Of a stretch of DNA of 64,000 nt, positions 12,066 through 26,229 are shown in pieces. The stretch's first letter is position 1, and each line of letters begins with the position of its first letter. A program made the translations under genes and the position numbers. The notes below the pieces were generated by a model, which ran no database searches, was not told where the DNA came from, and saw only the letters and a program-made list of their open reading frames with translations. Source of the DNA: Glandiceps talaboti (lineage: Eukaryota; Hemichordata; Enteropneusta; Spengelidae); assembly GCF_964340395.1 (NCBI RefSeq), contig NC_135549.1:3294501-3358500 (forward strand), in the 5' to 3' direction.

Positions 12066-13247
12066 TAAGTTAATAAATAAATAAATATAAATACATATAC
12101 AGTTACAGCGTACACTTATCAAATTAAATGAAGTGCGAACAATACACTATGCACTGAAAATGAAGGAAACAACAATGGAAGGCAGAAGACTGGAAAAAAT
12201 GAATCAAATATGTAACTTATCCAAGCAAGAACCACAAGAAGAGAAGACAAAACTTAAGGAAAGTATCAACGAAATCAAACAACAGAGCGTGAACTATTTT
12301 ATACGAAAAGTGAACTATTACGTGAACCCTGAACTATGTAACTATACATGATTTAATTGTTGTATTATGCTATTTTGTGTATCCAATGACTTGTAATGTT
12401 AGACAAGACATTTTCTATCTGACTTTAGCTTTTCATGTTTGACAACTTTATGCGGAGGTCTCGTGGTCACTTAAATTAGTTGGATTAGTTTCGTTAAAAA
12501 TGTCGATACTGTTGCAGTTCGACATAGAAAGCCGCTTTCACTGGTTTATTTTATTTCTATCGACGAACATTCTACTTTTAGCCACCAAGCGCTTTCTTCG
12601 TGTGGGCTGGGAGCGGGGAGTGGTAATCATTTTCTGGCCTCGAATTTTGCCAATATTGTAAATTGAAGTCGTTCTTCTGTAATGTGTCCTATGATGTGAA
12701 ATTTTCTTGACTACGTATGCAACCACATATTATTGTCGACTATGGTACATACATTTTTGACAGAAATGATCACATGTTCTAAATATGACAGAATTTTATC
12801 TGTGTTTTGATCGGTAAATTTACTTTTAATAGAGTAGAATATCATGTTTTTATTTTTATTTTTACGCTTGGAGGAGAAAGAACGATGTCATGAATTAATA
12901 ACTACTGTGTTTGGATTAAGACATGACACTGTTGATACATGTCGCTATCGTATGTCTAGAGATGTCATTCGTGTCCTTTGTTTCATTTCAATGACCTAGC
13001 TATGGGCTTTAATAAAGTCTTTATTCTAGTCATACTCCATACATCGTCTCATATGCAGTTTATCCTTTAACTACAATACCTGATGGGTTGTCAAGAATGA
13101 TCAGGAGCTTTTGAAGTTCATGATATATACACTCTTCTCATTCTAATTAGGTGTGTTGTTAAAAACCTACTGTCACAAACAAATAGGTACGCCATCTATT
13201 TGGAGCTATGATACTTATTTTGAATTGAACTTAATACTTGTCTTATG

Positions 13248-13248
<1 letters not shown>

Positions 13249-13316
<68 letters not shown>
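13249..13316. repeat. (AT)n microsatellite
   Basis: A 68-bp AT run bracketed by gttaat and attaac, so the whole block is palindromic. Confidence 0.95.
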
Positions 13317-13319
<3 letters not shown>

Positions 13320-15540
13320 CTGTAATCGGTAATCTTACTTAAGTACGTGAAACGGAATCTACAACGTCTGAAACACAGATAATGTCCTGGCCCTTATACA
13401 GATGAAAATAAAAATTATAGTTCTATGTAGTGACAAAGGAAAAGAGCTCACCAGCATGTGTATATTTGAAGTTTTTGTAGAGTGGTTTGTTTGGGTCTTC
13501 AATCCACGCTTTATCTTCTCTGTGCGGTATACTCTATTTATAATGCCTTAAAAGAACTTTCATTAATTGGATACTTGACGATTCAGTATATTATGCTTTC
13601 TAAATGCAGTCTGTAGAATTGCAAACAACTTTACATACTTAGCATTGCTACACCGTCCCCATATATCTCGCAAGCAACAGTAATGGCTAATCGTTTATAA
13701 AAGCCGTGTATGCATTGCATTTAATGAAACTTGACAGAATTTGGTGTTTAAACTCGTTCGGCTTAAAATTGTTCAAATTCAGCTCATAATGCCAGAGTTA
13801 ATTCTGGAAGAATATCTACCCCAGTCTCTCATGTTCGCGCTTTTAAGAATCCACACGCTACTTGTCTAATACGCAATATGGATTTATTTAAACACGACAG
13901 TTGATAATTATCAATAAATCTGTCTCGGCTCTTTAGACATCTGCAATCCCAATGTATCTACTTGTAAGATTTCTTTCATTACTGGTATCTCAGCGGTGTC
14001 TTTGTCGTCAGTTTCCTATGTCTGCTTACGAATTGAAGGAGGAAAGTATGAAGTAAGCAGGCAAGCTGGGTATTAAATGAACACACTCCGTATGTTTTAT
14101 CAAGTTGTAAGAATGAAGTTATGAAAAATACTATTGAAACTTAAGAAGTATGAATGCAACTCAGGGTCGCGAAAGTAATGGGCGAGGATAACCTTAACAC
14201 GAAGCCTTTTAACAAGATTTAATGGTAACTTGATAGAGTTTGTCTCTAGACACAATATTTGGAGTTATGGTATAGACATTGTACGATGGCATAATGTTCC
14301 ATGACACCTTACAAAACGTGTTTTGCCTTGCGTAGACCAGAACACTGTTGCAATTTGATAAACGTCATATCAATATCTAACGTACGTAAATCAACAGTGT
14401 TGTGGTTCAAAGGGACGAATTTATGTGAAATTCATATTGATATATGTGTTATACAGTCACGAATATAAACGTTCATTCATCTGAGGAATGGTAAAGCAGG
14501 AGGTAAAACTAGAATATGAACTATGAAAATCCAAATAAGCTGTTATAGACATACCGACAACATACTTTGCCACATAGTTTACGCGATTCAACATATTCAT
14601 TGTAACATATTGTAAGCAATATCTTCTTTGGCTTTGCTATCAAGTTTATAGGTTCCCTTACTGAAACATTAGTACATAATACAAACACCACACAGTCTGT
14701 TATACTTCAAGTTGGGAACTCTTAGTTTGCTAAGTAATGTGTTCCGACGTATCCGCATACTATCATATCAAATCTAACAATAATGTCTTTTAACAGGTCA
14801 TTACAGTCGGTCTGAAAGCCTCTAAGATTCATGGATTGATAAAATTGTAAACCCTCAAATGAGTAGACCTTAGAGTTTCTCCTCTATGTGATAATTACTG
14901 GTTTTTAACAGGGCTATTTGATAAAAATCAATACTGTTGATAACTTGTGTTAGACGCATGTTATACCTGACTGCTCTTTGTACACAAATAAGTCTGTCAT
15001 GGAGATGTTGCTGTCGATGATACTTGATACTTATCTAGAGCTGAACACTCCCGATAAATCAAGTCAAACAGCAAAGCTTTGCTAAGTGTAAGCGTCCTTA
15101 CATAATGACTCCGAAATGGAATGTACTGATGACAGATACCAGATAATACACAGCGTATGTTAGTTTGTAAAGTACTTAGATACATATAGGGCAACCTTCC
15201 CTTTATGAAATAGTGTCTGCCGTTGATACGTTCTTTCGATAGTTGAAACAGTATTGTCTTATAGTTGAAACCTACTTTTTAAACAACAGTACGAAATAAA
15301 GGTTTCCACAATCAGGTTTGTCTTGCCAACATACCGAGGTTAGTTGGTCGATATGTCTATTCTTTTGTTCTGCATGCTCACTACTATGAGAATGTACACC
15401 TAGCATATTGTGCACCCCTAACTGGAAACGTATAAAATAAGAAGCGTAGAAAGTGCCATGCACTATTTATTTACAGCACAAGATGTGACACGTTACGGAT
15501 ATGCAGTAAGATATTGTCGTTCTTTTTAAGATACTTATCG

Positions 15541-15700
15541 CAAGCATATCCTTAAAGGGGGTTCCATTTAGTGAGTCCGTCAATACGTCTCGCCGTCCGT
15601 AATGCTCAGACATGCAACATCCAATTTCTTTCAAACCTGGCACAAAGGTGACATGTAATTTGGGACATATACACCTTACTTTGTTTTGCGATATCGGCAT
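15541..15700 (+). repeat. Dispersed terminal repeat, copy 1 of 4
   Basis: Contains gtccgt, caatttctttcaaacctggc and acaaaggtgacatgt. The same block occurs at 22745-22880 (+), 27340-27495 (-) and 28245-28385 (+). Here, as at 27340-27495, it directly adjoins family C tandem units, so it is probably an end of that element. Confidence 0.7.
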
Positions 15701-15719
15701 TATTTGTAGTTAAAATCAA

Positions 15720-16290
15720 TACTGCATAACTCAAAAGCTGTACTATATAGAGACTCCATTCAAGTGTCTACTCCATATTATCATTGCAAGCTTTCTTTGA
15801 GACTTTGACAATGAATCTAAGGGCCAATTATGAAAATCAAGGTATGTCTTGCCTATTACAAAATCATAGTAGTATTTATATATTACCAATTTCTTTTAAC
15901 TCATGTTAACAGATGTGCTCAAATCACTCTTACTGAATGGCAGCCATAGTTGTAGTAAAAACAATCAATATATTACATGTAGTACATAACATTAATACAC
16001 TGAGACTCCATTCATGTGTCTAACTCCACATAGTCACATGAAAGCGTTTTGTAAGAGTGACCTTTGACCAATACCTTGTATGGGGTCAATTTCTTATTGA
16101 AGTTATGCCTACAGATGATATACAACAAGATAAATATACACCTGCATTACATTTGGTGCTCTTATATATTTTTCCTTAATGGCGGTTATATTTGTAGTGA
16201 ACGATCACGATTAACCGCACAACTCAATAGCTTCAGTACATACATGTCTACCCCAATATTACCAGGTTTAAACTTACTTTTCAGACATTA
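15720..16290 (-). repeat. Family C tandem units, reverse orientation
   Basis: Two or more degenerate units share ctgaatggcagccat (near 15935) and taatggcggttatat (near 16178), about 235 bp apart, and agactccattca. These are reverse-complement counterparts of the units at 26230-27335. Confidence 0.6.
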
Positions 16291-17405
16291 ACATTTGCCC
16301 TTTACGTTACCTTCAGGGTTACTTTTCAAAGTCCAACCATATCATGAATTATCAACGATACTTTTCTCCATTTAGTCAGAAGTAAAGTATTTGAGTGGAG
16401 TGACTTGTCATTAGTATCTCTCGGCTACTATAATTCTATTGTACTAGAACAAGAAGGACGGTAGATATGAAACGAAATACACCATATTCAGTGGAAAAAC
16501 CACAGTGTCTATGGTGAAACTTTCTAACTGATGTTGATAAGTACATTTTCTTTGAAAATCACCAACAGTACGCTGATCCTTAAAGTACATTAACGGTTTC
16601 CCGTTACTTTATCTTGCATACCTTTTCCGAGAGGGGAAACGAGTGAATCGTGTCTATTAAGGTACAAAATGTCCATATATTTAGAACCAGTCTCTTTACT
16701 AAAAAGTGTTCAAATCCCTTGCACATTTGAATCTACAACATGTATATCACATCTGTAATCCATCACTTCTATTCGTGAGTGTTTCAGTATAACGTTATTG
16801 CCTATAATATTCAAAGTGAACGTTGCAGTAAATATTCCTTTTATTCAATTTGAAATTCCCTTAATGGTTGCCCATTTGTGACCTATCTGTTAGAATTCCA
16901 ACCAATTTTCTTTCGATCTCGAGCTCATTGTTTATTTTATGTTATACCTACTGGGAAATCAATCGTTAGACTTACATGTGATGTTTGTGAAGTGTTAATG
17001 ACGTAAATTGATGGGAGTGCGAAATGTCGTCATTGTGAGAAAGATGATGGCCAATAACCCTACAATTTAATTTTTTGTTTTGAATTTTTAAAAAACCCAG
17101 CTAGACAGTAGTCTCTTCTATCTCAGGTTGAGGTTTAGCTTTGTCACCGGTAACACAAGTTCTTACCGAACAGAAATTTAAGTTGAGATTGCGCCATTTT
17201 ATAACACACACGAATACAACGTGCTACTTTTATTACCCCTAATTCTTCATTGATTAGCAAATAATTGGTGAGGACATTGAGTTTGTCAACTACCATTGCA
17301 ATCATCCTTTTTGACTATTTGCGGAAAAATATATCACCATTTTGGCCCTTTTATTTTACAATTATTACTTGCATACGATTAAATAGGGAAAGAAATTGAG
17401 GCAGG

Positions 17406-17526
17406 TACAATACAATGCAATACAATGCAATACAATACAATACAATACAATACAATACAATACTATGTAATGCAATACAATGCAATACAATACAATACAA
17501 TACAGTACATTACAATACAATACAGT
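17406..17526. repeat. (ACAAT)n pentanucleotide array
   Basis: About 24 units, with interspersed gcaat, gtaat and cagta variants. Confidence 0.95.
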
Positions 17527-18229
17527 ATATTTTATTACTGTCACAGGGAGAAACTGAAATGTCTGCTTTGAAACATACAAAAACGAAACATTTTGTAAAA
17601 TAACATATAAACAAAGCAATGCTATTGAAAAAATTAAAATAATACATACATAGACTTCGACCAAAAGAATAAGCATTACAGATAATAACTAGACAATTGG
17701 TCTATCTGATTTTTTAAATAGAATATATACCCATACCCAATCGTAAAATAATCGAGCTATCTACCAAAACTGGTGCTAGCTATCCAAGTAGACAATTCCT
17801 ATTCCGCCGGGAAAGGCAGTGCTGTATGCTTATAATTATAGCCTGATTGGTCAAACAGTATACATAGATACATACAAGTTCAAGTTCATTTCTATCTCTG
17901 TGAGAACATGGTTGATAAACTACAACAATCTTTGTTCACGCGAGGAGTTTAGAAGACTTAAATACTGCTGGTGAACACTATAATGTAATCAAGTTGTCTT
18001 CCCCACTTGCCTACAGTAGAATGAAGTGACATTATTCTATGATAGTTATGAGATGTGAAGATTGTGTCAAGGCCTTGTCTGTTTGAAGTCTAAGAAGAAA
18101 TACAGTGAATTTACCTCGAATTTTGCATGGAGTAGGAAACCAACGAAGCTTTTAATTAATGACTCCTTAATGTTCTGAGGTTGGTTATCAACGCAAGCCT
18201 TAAAATTATTAATTGACACGTATGCACGC

Positions 18230-18264
18230 ATGTATGTATGTATGTATGTATGTATGTATGTATG
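18230..18264. repeat. (GTAT)n microsatellite
   Basis: About nine tandem tetranucleotide units. Confidence 0.9.
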
Positions 18265-19854
18265 TGATTTCACACGGAGCTCTTTGCACTCCACTCCTTA
18301 TGGAGATTCATGTACGTCAAAGTCATTCACTGTTATTTCAACCGAGTACACAGACGATGGATAATTTAGCTTGGTTTGACATGTGCACTATGCAAAGTTC
18401 AGATTTTGTCCCCCATGGCTGTCTTGAAATCTGAACAGAAATTTTGAATACCGTATCTTAATGAACTGGAACATACGTTGACTAGGAGAGAGGTCAAGCA
18501 TCTACTGTGCACAATAGTGAAACAGATATATTGTTTACGTGTCTAAGGAAAAAAATGACACTGGTGATGCCTTGGAGATATGCGCCTACAGAAGCCATTA
18601 TCAGAACAAAATTAAACAAAATTACACGCGTCACTAGATATGTTATTATGATCTTCTTTCATGTCTAATGAATAGCAAGATACACAAATACGGAAGTTCT
18701 CGTCTTCCTAATTTACAGATCACCTTAACGACTGTATAATTACGTAGGAGGTCGATGGGCAAGTTGCGCACCACTTGCAAGGTTCATTTTTTTTTATTAG
18801 GATAACTGAAAAAAATTTGCCAGTTGCTTTCTTTGAGTAATATACTGACGTTTTGGACATTATACTAAATTAGTTATAAAGCTTTTGTATTTTCCTTTGA
18901 AGTAGTTTGAACATTCATGCACTGGAGATGTTGGTCGGATTGTTGGCTAACGTTCTAAGCGGATTAAGCGATGAAAAACTGAAGTGGGGCGTCGCTGAAA
19001 GCAAATAACATTATGCTGAATGTATCCCTGATCAAAAAGGAATATAGTTTTAAACGCCCCGTGTTATATACACCACGTGTTATCGATCAACTAAATTTGT
19101 TTAAACACAATGTAAAATACTCTGAGAATAATTCAAAAAGGTTTAAAACATATAGGATATTGGAACAAAGAGCCTACAAACGCTTGTAATTTGGTAGCGT
19201 AACTAGCTTCAAATATAGTATTTCGATTAGGGAATAAGCAGAATTTTACTACGGGGGGGGCCTTGAGGAGAAAACTTACGCATATATATAATAACAATGA
19301 AGGTCTTTCTGGAGAGAACAGTGCTCAGTGTAATATTAGAAGAGCATAATATACTTAATACCAGAAATTGGGAGGTCTTTAACCATAACTCAGAGTTTCT
19401 CACTTCTGCGGTCATCAGATCGGTAGATCGTTTTGATAAGGTCTGTGCATTCGCTTACATTTTGGCTGGCACATTACATAACAAGACGGTTGGATTAATC
19501 CACTTCTTATGAGTTTTGTATCCTAATACACGTAGTTATATTCATATCTGCATTTCAATATGAGCTCCGATCTCTTATTGAGCATCTTGTTTCTATCAGC
19601 CTTGATAATACACAACTGTTATGTCACACATAGATTAACATCGCTTTGTCTCATTAATGTAAGTTGTCGCCTTGGAGATGATAGCCCACTTAATGCTTTA
19701 TTGTGTACAGCTTTCCTTTAGTCTCCAGATATTTGGATAGGTTGGTACTGAGTTGGAGGTACGTGTTTGTTGACAAATGAGTACTTGTGGGTGTTAAATT
19801 TTAATTTAAATGAATTCACTGTTAATCCATAGTATAGCTTTGAGAAATTGTTAT

Positions 19855-19878
19855 ACATACATACATACACGTACATGC

Positions 19879-19949
<71 letters not shown>

Positions 19950-19975
19950 AATATAACTCTACCTTCCCTTATGGG
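19855..19975 (+). repeat. (ACAT)n/(ACAG)n array with terminal hairpin
   Basis: ACAT units (19855-19872) lead into about 17 GACA units (19878-19947), then a short hairpin cttcccttatgggaag near 19962. The same order, microsatellite then hairpin, marks the right end of the element at 40103-40999. This is probably a truncated right end of a related element. Confidence 0.65.
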
Positions 19976-22744
19976 AAGTAAAAATAAGTGTATTCAATTT
20001 CATTTTGATAATCATGAAACTTTGGCTGGTACAGTTTCGATCGATAGATTTCCAGATTTAAGGAAGCACGAACACATTTCGTGAATCAATATACACTTAG
20101 TGTGCATAGAGCTATCGTTTCTCGACATAACCTCGTAAACTCTTTCAATAATTGTGTTCGACGTTGTCTTTGGTTAAAATGTTGTTTGATATAATTATCT
20201 GATTGTAGAGACACTAGCGGTATTCCACAATTCATTTTGGAGCGACAATTTGCTATGGAAAGAATGGACCTGAATTTATAAACAGAGCTGTACCTTCGAC
20301 ATCAAAATCCAAACTTCAATTATTTCCATTATAATGATAATGACAAGGGGAATTCACTGAGTTCACCTTGGGTTCCAACATAAAGGAAGGCCATATCAGT
20401 GTTGGGAGTAGGGTAAAGAAAAGGATTATTTTATAGTGTTACTTATTTGAGAAAGCACCATCCAATTTTTTGTATTTAAAAGTTTTGTTTTTTTACTTTG
20501 AATGTGACATCTTTCGGCAACTACTTTGAAAGATACGACATTAATAGGCCAGAAAAAATGAAAAAGCTTTTGAACCTACCCATATATATATTTTTGGTGA
20601 TGGGTAATATATCCTTATGCGGGCTTCGCATGTCAATAAAATGCACACTTTGTTTTAAATTTAAGGATATTTCTTTATATTTTCTGAATAGTACATGTAG
20701 CAATATGCATTTAAGTATATTCCAAATTATATAATATCTTATACAGTGGTTTACGTGGCTCTGATGAAGCATACACGCATGAATTGAGGTTAAATTACAC
20801 TGTTGCATATCCAATGTACACTAGAAAGAATTGAACAAAAGTTTATGACCATGGGAAATTCGTTGAGCAGTCATTGGGTCATCAAAAGTCCGAAAATCTT
20901 GAAATGTTTTGCTCTTTATTCGGAATTTTTTGGAACCAAATTAAACTTCAGGAGTCATTTACCAAGTGCACATCCGTAAAATATCTTTCAGCTTTGCCAC
21001 AACAAAATACACTACCAGCTAATATGTAATGCATAGCATAATTGTTTCAATTCTGGTATTTTATTACCATATTCAAACATTGCAAGACTTTAAATTATGT
21101 CTATGGTTTGATATTTTATGAATCTAAATGGCCTCCTACACTGTCTTATTGTCACCTTTGGAGTTGTCTCCTTCCAATCAGTAGCAATCAAGGTGATTAT
21201 TATCTTTCTCCCAAAACAAGATGGAAGGTGGCTGACTAATTACCTCCCTGTATAGGTTAGAGCTAATTAGAGACATCTCCTTATGCATGTAAAATCCACA
21301 TCCTGTGTAAAGTAACCCCGTTCGGAGTATTATTGTAGTTGGCTATCACTATTATTTTAATGCATCATTGTACCATATAACTTTATATCTTCACTGTAGT
21401 GTAGGTGACAGAAGGGGTGGCTAAAATAATGCCTGAGTTTCATTTGGCGGGGCTTAACATTTTTTGAGAAGAGAAGGTGAGAGAAGCTACAACATTTGTT
21501 TAACCATACATTGTGTACATTTCCTAACTGTAGCTATGCAGACAAATTGCATGAGAGAGTATCAAGATGACTGAATAAGTTCTATCTAAACTCGACCTGA
21601 AATAGTTTGCTATCATTATATATGGTTTGTTTTATCCTTGTCAAGCATTGTGAAAAAACGAAATCGACCTACCTACCCAATCTGATGGGTTAGGTTGCCC
21701 GTTGACCAGCGTTTTTATTTATGCAAATATATGTAAATTAGCCACCTTTCTAAATTTTAAATGCATGATTGCACCAAAGCAAACTTCTGCCCCCCCCCCC
21801 CCCCCGGCAATTTGGTCAGGCTACGGCTCTGATTTACATGGGGTAGGAGCCTTTTGAACTTTGCCTAATTTTCAATAACAATTGACAGTTTTAGTCTGAA
21901 ATAACAACTCTGGGCCGGATTTGCATATTATGTCACGTTCTTGGTGATGTTGATCAACTGTTAGCTACTATTTCGCTATTTAAGGCTACACATTTAAATA
22001 GTATTTATTTTCGTACGTAAAGACTTTCACAGCTGTTTGGAGGAGAAATGTTCATTGCTTTTACTTAGCTCAATGTAAATTCATTTTCTATTCACCAACT
22101 CACAAAAGAAAATGAGTTTCATCACTGGGCCTGTTGTATTCTAAGTTAAGATTCAGAGACGTGGGAAGGGATTGGAGGTACTTCAGAACAAATTATATAG
22201 GCTAGACGTTTTCCTCAGAGACCATATAAAAGGATAAACATTCGAACATTCGAGGTCTGGCTCCTCCCTGCCTAACCCCGGAGGCGGATTCAACCAGACA
22301 CCGAGTAAAATGTTTCTTTCTATTTTCTTTTAATTGAGAAGTAAGATAAAGTCAAGACTGGTGGACAGTGTCACAGTTTCGCAAGAAATCAGTATTAAAT
22401 TTCGTTGGCTTAAAGAGAGAAAAGGGTTTGACATTAATTTCAATTGTTGAGTTTCATTTCTGTATTAGCCTTGCTGATGTTTGATATATTTTCGTCACAA
22501 TGTTGATGTGTATATTTCTCGTGTTAATAATGAAACAGACAAAATTACATAAGTATACTCGTGCCAAAGGTAGGCGTAACCAGTGTGACTGACATGCGCA
22601 AATGACCGCCTAAGCCAATCATGACTCTAACTAAATAAATCTCATACACCAAACTTTTCAGCGAAACGTAAGCCATACCGGTCAGAAAGAAAATACCGAG
22701 ATACCGGTATGGGAAAGAATAGACGGGAAGTAGGACACCAAGTT
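19976..22744. other. Gene-poor region
   Basis: No recognisable coding domain. Overlapping open frames on both strands near 20500-20810 are short and AT-biased. A C-homopolymer lies near 21791-21806. The motif cgacctacctaccc near 21665 matches, inverted, the repeat at 42885-43045 and 54297-54525. Confidence 0.5.
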
Positions 22745-22880
22745 TATTAGTCCCTCGAAAGGGAAACTATTACAATGGCTCCGTCCGTGCGTCAGTAATA
22801 CGTCATTTCATAGCCATGCAGTATCGATTTCTTTCAAACCTGGTACAAAGGTGACATATCATATGGGACATATGCATAAC
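22745..22880 (+). repeat. Dispersed terminal repeat, copy 2 of 4
   Basis: Begins with a small stem, tccctcgaaaggga, then ctattacaatggctccgtccg and the conserved ttctttcaaacctgg and acaaaggtgaca blocks. Confidence 0.75.
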
Positions 22881-22936
22881 TCTAAACATGAAGAAAGTAC
22901 AGAAACTTCGATTAAAGCATGGTTAAAGCAGAAGGA

Positions 22937-23440
22937 ATAACCAGATTTAAACTGATTGCCTCCCGTAAGGGAATCAGTAATTATGCAAATAACTCATTAA
23001 ACTTTTTTTTAAAAACTATGGTAACAGGCTTGTTTTTGGACAAGCGTGCTTTCTTAGGTTAATGTATGTGCCAAATTTGAAGATTGCATGATACTGCTTA
23101 ATTACTGAATATCGTTCATTATTCAAAATACTCATTAAAGGTAAAAGTTGTAGCAACAAACGTCTTAGGACAGGTGCGTATTATTGTGGTTGATATATCA
23201 TGTACCATATTATACGAAATTTGAAGCTTGCATTTTTAAGATACAGCCTAGTTACCTAAAATAATTAATTATGCAAATTATTCATTAACACTGTAAGGTA
23301 CATCAACAAATTTTATAGGACAAATGTATGGTGTGAATGTACTAAATTATATTGAACTTGAAGTATGAAGTCTTAAGATATTGCTTAATTAGTTGATTTC
23401 ATTGATATACAAATTCCCCTAATTAACATGAACAAATCTC
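22937..23440 (+). mobile_element. Family A Helentron-like element, left part
   Basis: Starts with cagatttaaactgattgc and the subterminal stem cctcccgtaaggga, then degenerate core units marked by aattatgcaaat and aaggtacatcaac. It lacks the microsatellite and right hairpin seen in the copy at 40103-40999, so the right end has been lost. Confidence 0.65.
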
Positions 23441-26229
23441 GCTCACAAACTAATCAGGTCTGGCCATTACCCCCAAACATTATTTGTACGAGCGGACTCT
23501 TATTAAAAGAGAAACATTTTTTGCGGTGTATGCAGTGATCAATGTTTAGGTTGTTATGTGAAGAAGTTCATGTGATTAATGGTATGCAGCAGACTTGTCT
23601 GTGTATATAGTCATTTGAAGAAGTGTAAATGACTGTTATATGACTATGGTAGACGTTATATTTAAACAGTAACGCGAGTACGCCCAGTATTGACATCATT
23701 TGATAAGAATGTATTGGTTGGCGTCTCTCTGATGTATCCAGCAATATATATATAATACACTTTAGAACATTGGTATTTTATTTTTTCGGTGGGATTTTCT
23801 ATAACCGCATCGTACTCAGCAACTGGTATGATTGTAAGATGTGAACATATTATGTTGCAGCAGTTGGTAGTATTCAAAATGTGACCATTTGAAAAGAACT
23901 GTAATATACTAATTTTTTGTGGGATATTTATTTTAAAAATGTGGCTAATATTTCAGGTCGCCCCATTCTCGTTTGAAGGAGGCAAGCACAATATCTTCTA
24001 TATTTACCACTAAAGGTAATCCGTTTTTTTAATTCTCTCAGATTAAACTCAAGAAGGCGCTAGGCTTAAAAAGGGTAACGGGTTTTCGATGCAAACAGGA
24101 CACGGTTTCAATGATTTCACATACATATTGATTACTTCTTCCCGATCTTTACCGGGAATAGAGTTTAGCAAAACTCTATTGAATGCATTAAATTTGTAAA
24201 GAATCTCAACTCGTTTTAAGCAAAGGGCAAAAATAACGCATTTCCTAAAAGTCAGCTAGGCCATATGATCAACATACTTTCGACATCAGTACCGTATTTG
24301 AATAATGAGAACATGAAGTGGTTCACCGTTGATAAAAATGCTCGTTCAGGTCTTAACTTTGGATTGTCGCAGTTGATTTTCATCAGATATTCCTTTGTGG
24401 CTTCTGCGAGTACAATCACAAAAGGCATGTCATGACGACTATTTCATATCATTAGTTGGCAAGTAGTATGATTGTAGTAAACAAATATGTAGCACAAATA
24501 TCATAAGAACTGACTTTAACCGTAAAACGAATGTGTATTTTCCAAATCATATATTTCGAAGTCAATGCGGTTCTACCCTTTCAACTCCGCACAACGAGTG
24601 GCCACGTTTGGTAATTTTGGATTTAGATTAATAATTGTTATACTTTTCAGATTATTGTTGATGTAATTTGTTTAGCTTGTGTGACCTGAACACTGCAATG
24701 TATGTTTGAACTATTACGAAAGGCATGAGACGAGCAAAACAAACTTTTGAATAAAACAGAGCCATTGAAATTGTCATAGCTATCTTAATTCAGTCTCTTC
24801 ATTGCTCCACCCACAGTGGTTCACAGTATGTGATGGCTAGTTATATTTAATTCAAGGTGAAACTAGGTGCCGTAGCATTCACACTTGTAAGATGAAAACA
24901 ACACTTGATTGTGTGTTATTGAATTCAATATGGTATGTCGATTGCTAAAGGTACAGAAGTTATTCCTTTCCTAGTACATTTTTTGTATCTGTAATGTAGG
25001 TAACTCGTTCAAAAAAGTAGTTTCAGTCATTTTTGTACACAATAGACTTGTGGTAATGTATTAGTTGTATCGATCTATTACAAGCATACAAACGGAACAT
25101 GCCTGCCCGCCTACCTACGTGTGCATGTAAGTGCGTGCATGCTCGCTCGCGCGAGTGCGTATTATCCGAATCAAAAACACTTTATTCATCCCAATAGGGA
25201 AAATTAAAATGACCGTTCACGTAGAAAAAACACTTTATTCAGTTGAGATGAGATTTAATATTGAGATGACACCTTAGCATGTTTTGAAGGTAAAGGTGAC
25301 ATTTATCAATGGAAAGGTTCTCACTCGCATGAGAAGTTTGTTGTTTTGAAACCACTTGTTTTCAAAGAGCAAGTGTAGGTCATTGGCCTGAACACTACTC
25401 CTACGGAAATCCAGTTATAGGCCAACTATTGCATTTACAACTCATATAACCACATCGATTTGTTCCGTTTCACAAGTCAACTACCTTAAAAGAGTACTTA
25501 ATAGAACAAGTCAAAGTGTCAAGAAGATCCTTGTCAAACACATGAAGATTTTAATAGCACGCGTTGTTGTTGATATTTGAGTCTTGGTCCGGAGGTAATT
25601 AAGTACTAAGTACTGCCCACCTACTAAGTTACGATTATACACAAAAGGTGTTAACATTTTATTTTAGAAAAATTATGAAGTGGACACTCCTATTCACAGT
25701 ACGGTCAGAATTCAATAACCTCTGGTAGTCATCAGTTTAGAATGTCACTGAAATGTAGATCTGAAATGACTTGTGTAAACAATTTGTAGTGATAACTAAT
25801 AGTTATTGTAAAGCCCCGCACTGCAGTTTAATAGATTTAACAAGATTACACCTTTTGGGGCAGACGTCTTATTTTATCAGAGGATTATTTAAAAACTTCC
25901 ACTTAACATTCACAGTCCTCACGAGTTTTACAGAGTCCTCACGAGTTTTACAATTACCCCGAACAATTATGATTATTATGATTATTATCGTATTATTCGA
26001 TAACTCCTAGCATCATTGTCTGGATAATTAGTTTGACGTAATACCAAATGAATATTCTTTACAACTAATGCAATGTAATCCTTAAGGTAATAATGAAGGT
26101 ATGGTCACTCCACTTTGCTTTACATTTAACATATATCAGTAAACCCAGAAGACAGACTCTTGTCGGCTTTTACATGTATAAGATCACTGGCTATTAGTAA
26201 CACTTGAATCATAGTCCGGATATAGCATT
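23441..26229. other. Gene-poor region
   Basis: No coding domain recognised. A 21-bp tandem duplication with agtcctcacgagttttac lies near 25911-25953. The phrase aacactttattca occurs twice near 25175 and 25230. Confidence 0.5.

Larger units (their letters stand above)
11799..15540. other. Gene-poor region
   Basis: No open frame over 75 codons and no recognisable domain. A lysine/glutamate-rich open frame at 12133-12351 has no family resemblance. Contains the small hairpin at 12021-12065 and the (AT)n run at 13249-13316. Confidence 0.5.
16301..19854. other. Gene-poor region with two microsatellites
   Basis: No coding domain recognised on either strand. Open frames near 17400-17700 and 18070-18430 are driven by simple repeats. 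Confidence 0.5.

Noticed and set aside
12133-12351. Lysine/glutamate-rich open frame of 72 codons
   Set aside because: Compositional bias of AT-rich DNA; no family resemblance.
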